Of a stretch of DNA of 64,000 nt, positions 23,562 through 62,501 are shown in pieces. This DNA is from Cololabis saira (taxonomy: Eukaryota > Chordata > Actinopteri > Beloniformes > Belonidae). Every line of letters starts with the position of its first letter. Position 1 is the stretch's first letter. The notes beneath the pieces were generated by a model, which saw only the letters and a list, made by a program, of their open reading frames with translations, searched no databases and was not told where the DNA came from. The stretch spans positions 39,027,505-39,091,504 of the forward strand of contig NC_084590.1 in assembly GCF_033807715.1 (NCBI RefSeq). Direction: 5' to 3'. The translations under genes were made by a program, and so were the position numbers.

Positions 23562-24271
23562 GGCCCTGTTTACACGGAGCAAAAACGGAGGCGTTTTCAT
23601 GCGTTTTTGCCGTTTGTTTACACGAAAACGGAGCTCAAAGTCACCAAAAACGATCATTTCTGAAAACTCCGGCCAAAGTGGAGATTTTCAAAAACTCAGT
23701 TTTCACGTTTGCGTCTAAACAGAGGAAAACAGAGATTTAGGCTTCAGAACGTCACATTATGCACCAGACACGTCACCAGCGTCATGTGTGCGACCTGTGT
23801 TTACAATTTGTTTGGCCACCGTCAATATTTTCTTGTATTTTACCTGTTTTATATTCTAAAGTCACACTTAAAAGTAACTCCACTTCTCTGTCACTCCAAA
23901 CAAAAGACTCTCGTTCCGTCTTGGAAGTAAAGCCTGAATTATGGTCCCGCGTTAAATCAACGCAGAGCCTACGGCGTAGGGTACGCGGCGATGCGCGCTG
24001 TACGGTGTGCTTCGCCGCGTACCCTACGCCGTAGGCTCTGCGTTGGTGTAACGTGGAACCATAAATCAGCCTTAACTGGAAGTTACACGTGTCATTTGTT
24101 GATGTTTTTTCCAGGATTCTGATTGGCTGGCATGACGTTAACAGCCTATTTATGCAGATTCGTGTAAACGAAGAGATTTTGAAAACGATCTCGTGTAAAC
24201 GATGGAATTTTTCAAAACGTAGAGGGGGAAATATCCGTTTTTGTAAATACCCGGCTATGTGTAAACGGGGC
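23562..24271. mobile_element. Harbinger-like MITE (GTGTAAACGGGGCC ends), copy 2, inverted
   Basis: This is the reverse complement of the copy at 10922-11627, sharing ends and interior, including the SANT-like frame (VWSDREVELLLSVTLEYK, here on the minus strand). It is inserted into a LINE 3' end. Target duplication at this copy is not clear. It carries its own nested MITE at 23931-24072. Confidence 0.82.
23931..24072. mobile_element. Nested MITE, TAA target duplication
   Basis: Ends AGCCTGAATTATGG and CATAAATCAGCCT are flanked by TAA at 23928-23930 and 24073-24075. The core is a GC-rich palindrome with CCTACGCCGTAGG. Comparison with the sister copy of the host MITE shows the two nested elements sit at different positions. 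Confidence 0.85.
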
Positions 24272-26256
24272 ATGACGCCTCCCCGTGTGTCCTGGTTCTA
24301 ACTTTTTGCTTGAGCACGGACCAGAGCGCTCACGTCAGCCAAATGAGCCGGATTTCAAGGGTCAGTTGTGCTTGAGCATGGTACAGATTATCAAGTTTCC
24401 TCTTGCTGTTTTCATCCATTAGGCAAGTTTGAGCTCAGAGGGTCCTCCTATAGATTTGGAGTTTGGTCATTTTTGCAACATTGTCATTGTCACGGAAGGT
24501 TTGGTCATTTTACTGATTGTCACATGTTGCAAAGACTTTCCCCAAGTTGCAACAAGTTAGTATGATATGTAGATGTGGCTTCGCAGCGCACCAAGAGCGA
24601 ACGGCTGCAGAATCATGAAAAGATGAGCACAGCTGAGGTATTTCTAGATCGCGTTTCACTGCTTTGAGCGGCTATAAATCTGTCCGCTTGTGAGCGCATC
24701 ACTTGCTAACTGACCTCAATACAGACTCATTTAAATTTGCACAGGCAAGTAATTTGCTGTTCCGACAGATATCTCAACGCCTTCGATCATGTTAAAAAAT
24801 GCAGACCCCCCCTCCCCCTCGACAGGACCTATACGTGTATTCTCCCCCTTTAAATCAGGACCACAGTCTTGCGGTTTATGTTTGCCTTCAACGAGCAGCT
24901 GTTTTAGCACTTCAAAGGTTGTCAGTGAGGAACGAAGGAGCTGTGAACAGGAAGTGGTCTGATGGTCCTTCAGTTGTGACCAACTGGACAATGAAATTGC
25001 TGAGAGCGATAAAGGATCTCGAACCATCAGTCTGTGTAAGCGTAGACAATTTTAAAACTGTTTATCTTGTCTTTGGATCTAACTGCATAATTCTGAGATT
25101 TCTATTAATCTGATCTTGTATTTATTATCTTGTTATAATAATATTATATCCACGTATCATTGTAGGGCTGCAGCGTAGTAAAGAAAGATCCACAAAAGAA
25201 GCTTTCATTACGGGACAGCAGTGCAATATGTACTTGAGATCATAGTATTCTTAGATTTTTAAGGGTGAAAATGAGATGTTGACCCAACAAAAGCTGCAGC
25301 GTTTGCTGTGCACAAACCCCCATACCGCTTTAACGCTTGCACAAGTGACCTCTGCACATAGTGATGCCCTGGAGAAAAGCCTGGCAGATAGAAAGGTGTC
25401 ACTAGGCTAAACAACACCAGCTGCTGCTGCGAGAGGCTATAAAAAAAAAAGAAGCTTCCACTGCATCATTGAGCATCTTTTGCTTTTAAAATGATGCATC
25501 TAGGTCATGTATGTTGAGCTCTTTTTGAAAATTAGACTCTTGGAAACCCCCCCGTGTTAAAAGGAGACACCTTTTTTCTTTTTATGTGTGTGTGTGTATT
25601 TAAAGTGTTCCCCCAAGTAAATAACAGTTTAGTGAGGTGGAAAAAACAGTGGCTTAGTGTTCTCTTCATATTGAGATATTAAAAACGACTTGTGTGTGCA
25701 GGGAAGCTCACATGATATTTTGGTCTGCCTGAATCACGAAAATCAGGACAATAACCAGCTCACTCATCCGGGCAAGAGGTCTCACTTCAAAGGATAAAAA
25801 TAATGCTGTACGTAGGAAGTTGTGAAACATTCAAAAGGCAAAACATTCCAACAATCTGCCCACATACCCGAAAGCAAAATAAGCCCTTAGTACTGTTGGC
25901 CATTATTCTGCTTGTTTTGGATTGTTATGAAGGCTCGTGGACATTAATGATGCTCTGTATCGCTCGGCCACCTGAGCCCCTCCTGATGGGGTCAGACGGG
26001 TCACATAAAGCTGCAGCATTTTGTGTTCCCTGAGAAACATAATCAACATCTAAAGTGACAGTACAGTTTGTCTTACAGATGTTTTTTTGTTATTTGAAAA
26101 CGTATTTTCTTCTAGCGTGATGCTAATATACAGACTTCTATATGAATGGCGTCATTATAAGACATGGTTTTCCAGTTGTTTGATATTCATATTTATATTT
26201 TGATATTATTTCAGACCTGCAACACATTCCAAAAACTTACAACAGTACAGCTTCTT

Positions 26257-26665
26257 ACGACGGAGTATTAGGGCCAAACTAAGACAAAAAAAAAAATTAA
26301 GTCATAATAATATGAGAATAAAGTCATAATATTACGAGACTAAAGTCGTAATATTTTGAGAATAAAGTCGTAATATTACGAGAATAAAGTCGTAATATTA
26401 AATATATTATAAATATATAAATAGAACTTCACAAGATGCTCAATATTCCTCATTTTAACACAGGGAGAAGACGGCTCTTCCTGTTAGAGTTCTCATAAAT
26501 TATATTCTCATAATATTACAACTTTATTCTCATAAATTACCACTTTATTCTCGTAATATTACGACTTTATTCTCGTAATGTTACGACTTTATTCTCATAA
26601 TATTATGACTTTATTCTCGTAATTTCCATTTCTTTTGTCTTAGTTTGGCCCTAATACTCCGTCGT
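26257..26665. mobile_element. Fold-back DNA transposon with GTCGTAATATTACGAG arrays
   Basis: Inverted ends ACGACGGAGTATTAGGGCC and GGCCCTAATACTCCGTCGT are flanked by AGCTTCTT (26249-26256) and AGCTTCTG (26666-26673), an 8-bp duplication with one mismatch. Both halves consist of repeats of the palindromic unit GTCGTAATATTACGAGAATA, so the whole element can fold into one hairpin. It has no ORF. Confidence 0.88.
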
Positions 26666-29356
26666 AGCTTCTGCCATTAACTTGTTACCATTACACTTTT
26701 CTGGCTTTATTTATTTATTTTTTCTCTCTAGCTGTCTGCATACACATTAATGATTAGTAGCGATTTTGGCAAAACCTTACAGATTTTTTTATTTTTTGCA
26801 TGGGTTTAAGTGAGAATTTGTCCTGCATTAGCCCTCTTGACAGTTACCATATTTTATTAACCCCTAAACCCCTGATTCTGTCAAAGAAGACACAAGTGTG
26901 TGAGACACAAAGAACAGAAAAGTATGAAAACAGACCAGATAGTGATGGGTGCAGTCAGCGTGGTGACTGTGTGGTGTTGTGATGTATGTTAATGAATGTA
27001 TAAAGTAGCGTTTGGAATAACACGGCACAGGAATGGCTCTGTTGATTTGAAGACACCAAAAGGTGAAGTGTTGCAGCTGGTGTGTCTTTGTTTATTTATT
27101 CTACATTCTTCCTGCAACCATGCCTTTTTAAGGTGGCAGGGCAGTCCAGCACCTCCAAACCTTTTTTCATCAGCCATACCGTTTGTAATGTGTGCAGAGT
27201 GTGACATCTTGGCAAAGATGCCATCTTCAATGCAGTGTTTGTGTGTGCTGCAAATACTAATTTCTAAGAAAGTAAAAAAAAATAAAACTCTTGTTACAAG
27301 AAAATAGCTTTTTTTTGTCTAGTGGCTGGACTCTTTTGCTAATTTTGTTCAGAAATTTAGTTTTAGTTTAGTGAAAAGTTTCCTCCCCCCTTTTAAAGAG
27401 ATATTTTTTGCTTAATATAAGACAATTGGACTAGATTTGGGAACATTAGGTTTATGTTAGGTTTATGTCCAGTGTGTGATGCCATACAAGCGTAATTTAT
27501 ATGTACCAAGGGCCCAGATGCGACCCTATACCATCACAGACCCTGGCTAAGGACATGATGTTTCTAACAGCCTGGATGTCTTTTTTCATCTTTGGCCCGG
27601 CGCACACAGGATTACGTTAACCCCCCCCCTCCCCAATGGAAGATCTCGGTGAATGATGCGTTCATGGTTCTGTGCCCTCTGAGATATTAAGGTTTTTCAT
27701 CTTCGGCTTACATACTTTGGCATTTATTCTCCACCAAAATCCCTCAAAACTCCTCATGAAAGACAGAGAGAAATATAGACTTCTCTTTCAGTGGCTCTTT
27801 GCACGACATTGCTCTTAAAAACTGCACTGCATTTATTGACAAAGTAGAGATCTTCGTCCCATATAGACTTTTGTAGCTGCTGCTTTTGCACCAAATCATA
27901 GAGTAAATCAAGTTGGTTGATGTCCTCTGTCTTAAATAATAACACAAATGTGACAGAGTTTACAAACTTTTTAGTGGAAAAAAATACCAGTTATTTCTGA
28001 TGCTAAATTCCTTCTGTCTAAAGAGAATCCAAACTACAGCTGTGTGCTCTTGAGAGCAGAAACGAGTCACGAGGACGAGGGTCGGCGTCTGCTTAATACT
28101 TCCACTTCCACGGACACATATGAGTATATGAGCTGGATAATGTGAGCTGCAGGGAGTGCAGTCTCTCTGTGGAAAACCTCCTCCTCTCCTCCATGCAACT
28201 ACCTGTGTTATTATGTGGAGCCGGGAGTGTTCTGATTACAGGGTTTTGTGTCAGAGCCTGTAACCATCCAGCCCCAACGCGTTCTTCTTTTCATCAGTAT
28301 AGTTGGGTTAAATGGCAGGAATGTGTGTCAACAGTTGAAGCAACAAATAAAGGCTCTTTTTTTGTGTGTGTCTTTATTGAGTCTCACTTCAAAGGAGTTT
28401 TCAACCAAGATGTTTCTTTTAGATACAGATTTACATTTATAGTGTTTTACACTGACTTCAAAATGCATGACTAGTTATTTTTCTTTGTTTTGTTTTTTTC
28501 TCTTTTGACAGACCTGTGGGGCTTTTTTTTTTTTTTTTTTTTTCATTTCCTCAAAGATATGAGCAAATTGATGTTTTTATGCCCTAGGATCTAGGGTAAA
28601 AAGGCAGGTGGTGGTTTGGAGATGAGTCTCTTCTTGTTGCAGCAGGCACAGGAATTTTTCAAGTATAAGTTGTGGTTCTAAATGTTCTTTAATAACCAAA
28701 GGACCTTAAATCTACCCTTCACATAGTGCAGGGCTGACAAAACCCCACTCAACTGCACATGACATAGAAATTTGAATACACCCCACCCTCCCTCCTCTAA
28801 AACGGTTTCAGATGTCATCAGCTTTGTTTTGAAATAGCATTTTTTTTAACCTCAATCTGACTGTGTCACATTTATGGTTCAGCAGTTCTGAAGAAATTAG
28901 AGAGATTTTGTTTAGATGGTATATGTGCAAAAAAAAGATTACTACAATAAAACAAGATCTTATCCATTGGGATGGAACGAAATGTAAAAGCTTATTATTC
29001 AAGTAATGCCTAAAGTGTTAAGCACAGGGGAAATATCAGGGAAAAAAACTTCCTTTAAGAAACATTAACTCATAATTTTACAAGCATTCATCTAATATTT
29101 TTTCTTTGTGGAGGAACAAGTCCCATATGAAAACGAGTCGATATATGGCCTTGTTCAAAGTTGCAATGAAATAAAAGTGTTTACATATTCATGCAGTTAG
29201 CTGTGATGAATTACCGTCCCCGGTGAGATCTTGTAGCAACTCGGCGGAGGCGGTTTTAAACTGAGTCACTGGACCTACTTTTTCCAGGGCCCGTTATGTA
29301 AGTCGTTTATGAGTGCATCTGTCCTGTGTTCTTGGACAGCTTCGTGTCACCACATG

Positions 29357-29460
29357 TTGATTCCATTGATCCATTATCCTGCTCTTCCTGTTCAGGGTCT
29401 GCTGGCGTTGATCCCAGCTGTCTCTCAGCCAACAGGCAGGAAAACACCCTGAACGACTCA
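29357..29460. repeat. LINE-derived fragment
   Basis: TTGATCCATTATCCTGCTCT, followed by CAGGGTCTGCTGG and ATCCCAGCTG, resembles the widespread fish retroposon motif (ATCCATTATCC, CAGGGTCGC, ATCCCAGCTG). Short and diverged. Confidence 0.5.
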
Positions 29461-30863
29461 GCAGTCACTTTGGTGATTCCTGACGACTTATTTGCTCCTA
29501 TACGAGGGGAAGCATTTGCTCGTGTGTTGACTGGCACTCGGTTCTGGTAGTTTATTTTAACAAATGACTGGATATTCAGAGGAATCCTACACACTGCTTT
29601 GTTAAATCCGTAAATGGATGGAGTTAATACTCTTTTCTTTTCCTCACAATATGAAGCCAAATGAACAACAGATAATTATGCCAAAAAATGGTTTGAGCTG
29701 CAGCTGAAGCTGGGTTGATATGAAATGTTATGGCTAAGAAACTGTAAAAATGATTACTTACAGAGTTTTGTGCCTTCTCATAAGACAAATAGTGTCCTGA
29801 AGTAACAAGGATTTTTTTCTTGTTTTAACTTTGGAGCAAGTTAAGCAGTGACTGCTCAAAAGGCTTAAAGGCTTAAAAAACACATTTTTTTTTACCTCTC
29901 TTCCGTCTACTGCTGCTATCATTTTGCTTATGAGAAAACTCTGTAATACCTTATGTGATGCAAGGATCTGAGCAGTGCTGTTTCTTGCAGATGCACAGTT
30001 GTGGACTGACGTGACATTCATCCAAGGAGCTATATTTCTTTTGTGGAGGCCAGTGTCGTGAGAAACAACGGCTCTTGTTCTTGAGTGGCTTGTTCAGCCA
30101 GATTACATGTTATGATCATTTGATAGTCTCATGCCGCACAAGTTTTTAGATGTGGTCAAAGGGTCTGTCATTTCACTTTGGGAGTGAGCACAGCCTGCGA
30201 CAAAACCATGATTGTTTTCTGTCGTAAATCAGCAAAGTGGAACAAAAAGCATTATTCAGGTTCCTTTCAAGCAAAGAAAAATCACAGTTTTTTAAAAAAA
30301 AGTGTTAATAGTAATCTCAAATTTAGAACTAGGCGTGGAGTTTTTTTTTTTTTGATTCTGTGAACACAGGAGAGGGCTGGTGGTGGGACGACATCCTCGT
30401 TTCATTTATTTATAAAGAGCAAGTGATGGGCACCACCAGCCTTGCAGCATAAGAGAACATAGTGTTTTGCAATTAAAACATAATTTTGATCATTTGCATC
30501 ATTTTATACTGTTAAGAAATTCTCCCAGAGGTGAGCCAGCAAATAATACAGGATATCTCAGCTCTCCTTTTCCTCTAAAATGAGGTGATATGAATAAATG
30601 AGCCGACTCTTGAGTGACACACAACAGATTAATCTTCAATGCATCACTAAGTTCATTTGGATCTCATGCAAATTTGAGTATATATATGTATTTGGTAGTT
30701 TTCCAGACCGACTCCTGTGATATGATTTGTTTCTTACTTTTTTCTTACTTTTTATGTTTTTTTTTTTCCACCATTGCATTTTTAAAATAAATGTAATACT
30801 AAGGAAAACAGTTATATAATTGCAATAGTGGGAAGCTCATACAGTCAAATATTCAAAATGACT

Positions 30864-31645
30864 CAATTCAGTTCATTTCAGCTTTATTTATACAGCGCAA
30901 AATCATGACGAATGCCATCTCAAGGCACGATACAGTTCAACTCACTCCAAATGACTCAAAAATGAATACAATAAAAATAATGATTATTGCTTTGCTAAGG
31001 TAACCAACACATCGCATCCAAACGTTTCTGCGATGCAATCCCCCATCCTGAGCAAGCACCAGGCATCTGCCAAAAGGAAAAAGTCCCCTTTCAACAGGAA
31101 GAAACCCCCAGCAGGACTAGACTCAGAGAGGGGGGGCCATCTGCACCAACCGGCTGGGAGTTGAGAGGACAGGAAAGAGGGGGAACAGCAACAACAGATC
31201 AGGAACTCCTGCTGAGAAGAAGGAACACAGGGCAATAACAACAACAATGATGTCATTAAAAGAGTTGGAAGAGTGGAAGAGAATAGAGTGAGGAGAGGTG
31301 CATCATGGGAGGTTTCCCAGCAGTCTTATAATGATTAACATTTTATTTATAGGCACCTTTCCCAACACTTAAGGAGAACTCACAGAGAGCATCGATTATA
31401 CGAATAACAACAAAAGAACAACAGATTAAAACATTAGCAAAATGACATGACAATGGTGGGAGATGCCAGATTTTTAAAGCGAGATTTAAAGATGTAGAGA
31501 GAGTCAAAGGTAGAGAGGCCTTAAGGAAGAGTAGTAAGACAGAGCAGCTGAAAGGTCTACAGCCCGTTGAGGACAAACAGGCGAGTGGAGAGGAGAGGAG
31601 GGAGGCTGGTGAGTGTGAGATGAGTTGTGTAAGGTCGAAAAAGGT
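30864..31645. repeat. LINE/SINE-derived 3' sequences, two adjacent fragments
   Basis: The segment at 30864-31250 starts CAATTCAGTTCATTTCAGCT followed by TTATTTATACAGCGC, and contains GGAAGAAACCCCCAGCAGGA and CCATCTGCACCAACCGGCTG, the usual pattern of a fish LINE tail. The segment at 31340-31645 (TTTTATTTATAGGCACCTTT and the later purine-rich GAGGAGAGGAGGGAGG part) is a second such fragment. No coding potential. Confidence 0.55.
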
Positions 31646-32345
31646 CACTATATTGTAGGGCTGGGCGATATGGATCTCGATATTTTCTAGCTGAATGGCG
31701 ATACTCGATATTTTTTCTGTGCCATAATTGGGGTTTCCCCCAATTTGTCACAAAATAAGCTATATCAAAATCATAAAAAAAAAAAAAAAAAATTAAATCA
31801 ATATAAACGATATTGTCTCGTACCATATCGCGTTTGAAAATATATCGATATATATTAAAATCTCGATATATCGCCCAGCCCTACTATATTGCCAAAAGTA
31901 TTCGCTCACCCATCCAAATAATCTGAATCAGCTGTTCCAATCACTTCCATGGCCACAGGTGTGAAGACAGTCTGCCTGTCTAGGTGCTTGATTTCACACA
32001 ACTACTTGTGAAAGAGTGGGTCGCTCAGGAGTTCAGTGAATTCCAGCGTGGGACTGTGATAGGATGTCACCTGTGCAACAAATCCAGTCGTGACATTTCC
32101 TCACTCCTGTTATTCCACAGCCAACTGTCGGCTGTATTATAAGAACGTGGGAGTGTTTGGGAACTGTCATGGTAGGCCATGTAAACTGATGGAGCGGGCA
32201 CAGACCTCCAATCTTCACGTGGCCTTCAGATTAGCTCAGGAACTGTGAGCAGAGGGTTTCTGTGGCCGAGCAGCTGCACCCATAATCCCCCATAAACACA
32301 CTCCTAAACCTTGTGGACAGCCTTCCCAGAGGAGTTTATCCTGGG
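31646..32345 (+). pseudogene. Degenerate Tc1/mariner transposon, interrupted by a hAT element
   Basis: After the interruption the sequence resumes as ATTGCCAAAAGTATTCGCTC, a typical fish Tc1 end. It continues through a transposase remnant: GTGGGTCGCTCAGGAGTTCA, TCCAGCGTGGGACTGTGATA, and later GTGGCCTTCAGATTAGCTCA. The frame is full of stops and shifts. The 3' terminal repeat is not found, so the copy is truncated. The hAT at 31656-31883 lies inside the first bases of the Tc1 end. Confidence 0.8.
31656..31883. mobile_element. hAT-type element, TAGGGCTGGGCGATAT family, internally deleted, TSD CTATATTG
   Basis: It begins TAGGGCTGGGCGATATGG and ends ATATATCGCCCAGCCCTA, flanked by identical CTATATTG at 31648-31655 and 31884-31891. 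It is a 228-bp deletion derivative of the ~600-bp copies at 10038 and 44839, in the opposite orientation. Confidence 0.93.
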
Positions 32346-32512
32346 TGGACCAACGTCAACATAACAGTATCATGAGCATAGCAATGTAAAATCATGCTGT
32401 CTAATGATACTCATCATATATCTTGGTTTGGTTCTTCTGGGGATTGGATGACCACTTGATTCCTGTTTTCAGGGCTCACCTGAACCCGTGGCGTTGCCCT
32501 GCACAGTAGTAG

Positions 32513-33164
32513 TGGCATTTTTACACTAGTACCTACTCAGCGCGACTCGACTTGCCTCGCCCCGGTTTTGCGCTTTTCCACTAGGGGTGGAGGATTGCTG
32601 AGTAGATACTTTTTCTGTATCTATTCTGCCGAAGTTCTGAGCGGGCTGAGTCAGGCTGTGATGTCATCACAATACAGGCCACGGATTGGTCAGGGGGTCG
32701 GGGGGTCGTCAGACGTTTGAATCAGGAGGCGGAAATCAACGAAAGAGCGACTCGCGGCTTCCTCATTTTATCCGACAGGCAATGGCAGCGCAAAAGTCTG
32801 TTTGGTGATCCAACTCTGAGGTGCAGATGTTCATAAACCTGGTGGCTGAGGAGAGAATTAAAAAGGGATCTAGACGGGCGATAAGGAACGATCAGATCTA
32901 CCAGGAGCTCTGTCACTTCTCAGCCGCTCGCGGCTCCAGCTGACTTCTCATCAGCGCCGAGACGAACAAACAAAAAAAAAAAAAACATCGCTTGAAGCTT
33001 CTTTCACTCTCATGTCTTCTTCGTTTAGATCACACAATCGAGTACGTCACAGCAGCTTCGCTCCAACCCGCCCACTTCTCACCTGGGTGTGTAAAAACAA
33101 ACGAGGACGAGGCGGGTGGAGTTGAGACGAGTCGCGCTGAGTAGGTACTAGTGTAAAAGCGCCA
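32513..33164. mobile_element. Harbinger-like MITE (TGGCATTTTTACACTAG ends) with SANT-like fragment, copy 1
   Basis: Inverted ends TGGCATTTTTACACTAG and CTAGTGTAAAAGCGCCA are flanked by TAG/TAA. On the + strand at about 32802-32940 it reads a decayed Myb/SANT-like segment (WxSNSEVQMFINLVAEERI, then RAIRNDQIYQELCHF) broken by a stop. A second copy in the opposite orientation lies at 39348-40607. Confidence 0.82.
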
Positions 33165-33839
33165 TAAGGTCACTGCAGTGTGTTACCTGAACTGACTAAT
33201 GTGGCCTCTGAATGACTTATTCTGCTAGTTCAGCACTTCTGCACTGCTTAAAATCTTGATTAAACCATAATGAAACATTAGTTAACTGTTCAGTTTGACA
33301 GGATATTAACTGTAGCATATTACAACTCCCTTATAAATAGCACAACTTCTTCTTCCCCTCCAGGGGGGACATCTGCAGAGCAATTAAATTTTAACCATTG
33401 AACGAATGAAAAATCAAAGGTATTGTGTGGGAAAGAGTGCAACCATGCAGAAATTCTGCCTCTGGTGTTGGTTGCATTTGCATTTTGTAAGGATGGTTTT
33501 GTTGGTTGGTGAACCTTTTTTTTTTTTTTTTTTCCTAGTAAAGAGTGTCATGGTATTTTGTTATCGTGTCCCTCCTTGTCTTTGTCCATCTCTACCAAAC
33601 CAGATTAAGTGGAACGGTTGATAAACTGTTGGGTCCTAATCAAAAATAAATGAACTTCATCAACAAATCGAATATTGTGCACTGCAGTAGCAGAGAGTGG
33701 TGATGAGAGGATGGAGGGAAAAGGAGAAACTGGATCTAGAAGGCAGAAAAAACAGGGTCAGCTCCAGTTTATGTAACGCTTAATGTAAGCTCGAGTGCTT
33801 GCACCAGCAGAGGGTTGGGCTCACACTCGTATGCATCAG

Positions 33840-33841
<2 letters not shown>

Positions 33842-33911
<70 letters not shown>
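33842..33911. repeat. (CA)n microsatellite, about 35 units
   Basis: Uninterrupted AC dinucleotides over 70 bases. The Cys/Val frame on the other strand is an artefact of the repeat. Confidence 0.98.
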
Positions 33912-33914
<3 letters not shown>

Positions 33915-34994
33915 GCATCTCACCACCTAAATGGCCCGTCCTAAAATACGAGGAACACACATCAGGGGGGACAAGAGGCTTATCATAGTAAATCTTTGCT
34001 TCCATCTGTTGATGGTCTGAGGGCATGGACCAGGACCTTATTTAGGGCTGGCTGTCCAGCCTGCAGGCAGGTAGATGGAAACCTCCTCCTGCTAACAGTC
34101 CTCACTCCTGCAGGAGGTCGTGCTTTAGAACACATGACAATAACACAACTTGATTGTTCAATTTGGCTCTGAATAACTCGTGTTCAGTCAGGCTGTTGCC
34201 GTATTCATGCTGTCATTACATACCCTCTGCTTCACACAGTCCTTGTGCATTTTGAACGAGGCTGAGGAGACCCCATGGTTTATGTACCGGTAACTGGTTT
34301 GAATGGAAACAGCTTTCTGAATAATAAGTCAAAAAAGAACAAGCGCAGTAAGCCGGGTGAAGCACGTTTGTTTTTCTGCTCCTTTTTGATTTGTTTTGTT
34401 TTTCTTTTTTTGTCCCTCTACAATATGAGAATGAAAGTAAGAGAATGAAAGTCATTCCTGCAAACAATTATGTCCTTAAGAAATTACACAAATTAACATT
34501 CTTGATATGAAATTTTCTTTCTTTTGCTTTCACAGTTTGAATATGATTTAAGTGCTCTATATATACCACCTAAAAAAATCTATCTCTAAAAGAAACGTGT
34601 ATATATATGAAAACAAATATACAATGATAAATACAGTGGGTAATCTTAGTACTTCAAATATATAGGCCTTATTTCATTATATATATGTATGTATGTATAT
34701 ATATATATATTTTAGGTATTTATCATTGTTAGAAAGACGATATTTGGGTGATGTCAATTATAGTAAACTTTTTTTTTTAAAGGATTTTCTTTGTATTATT
34801 TCCAAATGTCCGACATTAAAGGGTTAAATGGGCTGTTTTCATGGGCAACATGACCAATTGACCAAGATCTATTCACCATGGTAACAAATCATAAACCTTT
34901 TGAACTTTTTTTTCCCTATAACACAGTAAATATACAAATGTTAGCACTAATGGCTCAAATTTGTGGTTGACTAATCTAAATATATATCTTTCAG

Positions 34995-35082
34995 AGCTCT
35001 GTGGACGGTACCAGCTGCTGGAGGTTCAAACTGTCTGGAAATCCAGTGACACAATGCTTGGAAAATACTTACGAACCTGCAG
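34995..35082 (+). other. tiam1: tiam1 5' UTR exon
   Basis: An 88-nt segment lies between acceptor ATCTTTCAG and donor CTGCAG|GTAAGG, only 95 nt upstream of the exon that holds the Tiam1 start codon. It contains ATG at 35054. Spliced to the next exon, this gives an 11-codon upstream ORF ending with TGA at 35182-35184, three bases before the Tiam1 ATG. It also supplies the stop (35047-35049) for the frame opened in the candidate first exon. Confidence 0.7.
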
Positions 35083-35187
35083 GTAAGGCAACACTTACAA
35101 AATTCTGCTTTTAGCATAGCTATTGAATAATTAACATCTTCAAATCCATTTTAACCGCATATCCTTTTTTCGTTCAGGCTCTGAATC

Positions 35188-62501
<27,314 letters not shown>

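Larger units (their letters stand above)
5906..34994 (+). other. tiam1: Large first intron of tiam1 (inferred)
   Basis: About 29 kb between the candidate first exon and the 5' UTR exon at 34995. No coding exon could be supported on either strand. It is dominated by transposons listed separately. I see nothing definite in 7222-9161, 11628-13084, 13759-16712, 17427-19084, 19352-21149, 21530-23174, 24272-26256, 26666-29356, 29461-30863, 33165-33841 and 33912-34994 apart from homopolymer and short simple repeats. The 142-codon minus-strand frame at 19512-19940 has no recognisable features. Confidence 0.5.

Noticed and set aside
23415..23663. + strand frame as a gene
   Set aside because: It runs antisense to a LINE reverse-transcriptase tail and into a MITE.
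33769..34026. Cys/Val-rich minus-strand frame
   Set aside because: It is translation of the (CA)n microsatellite.
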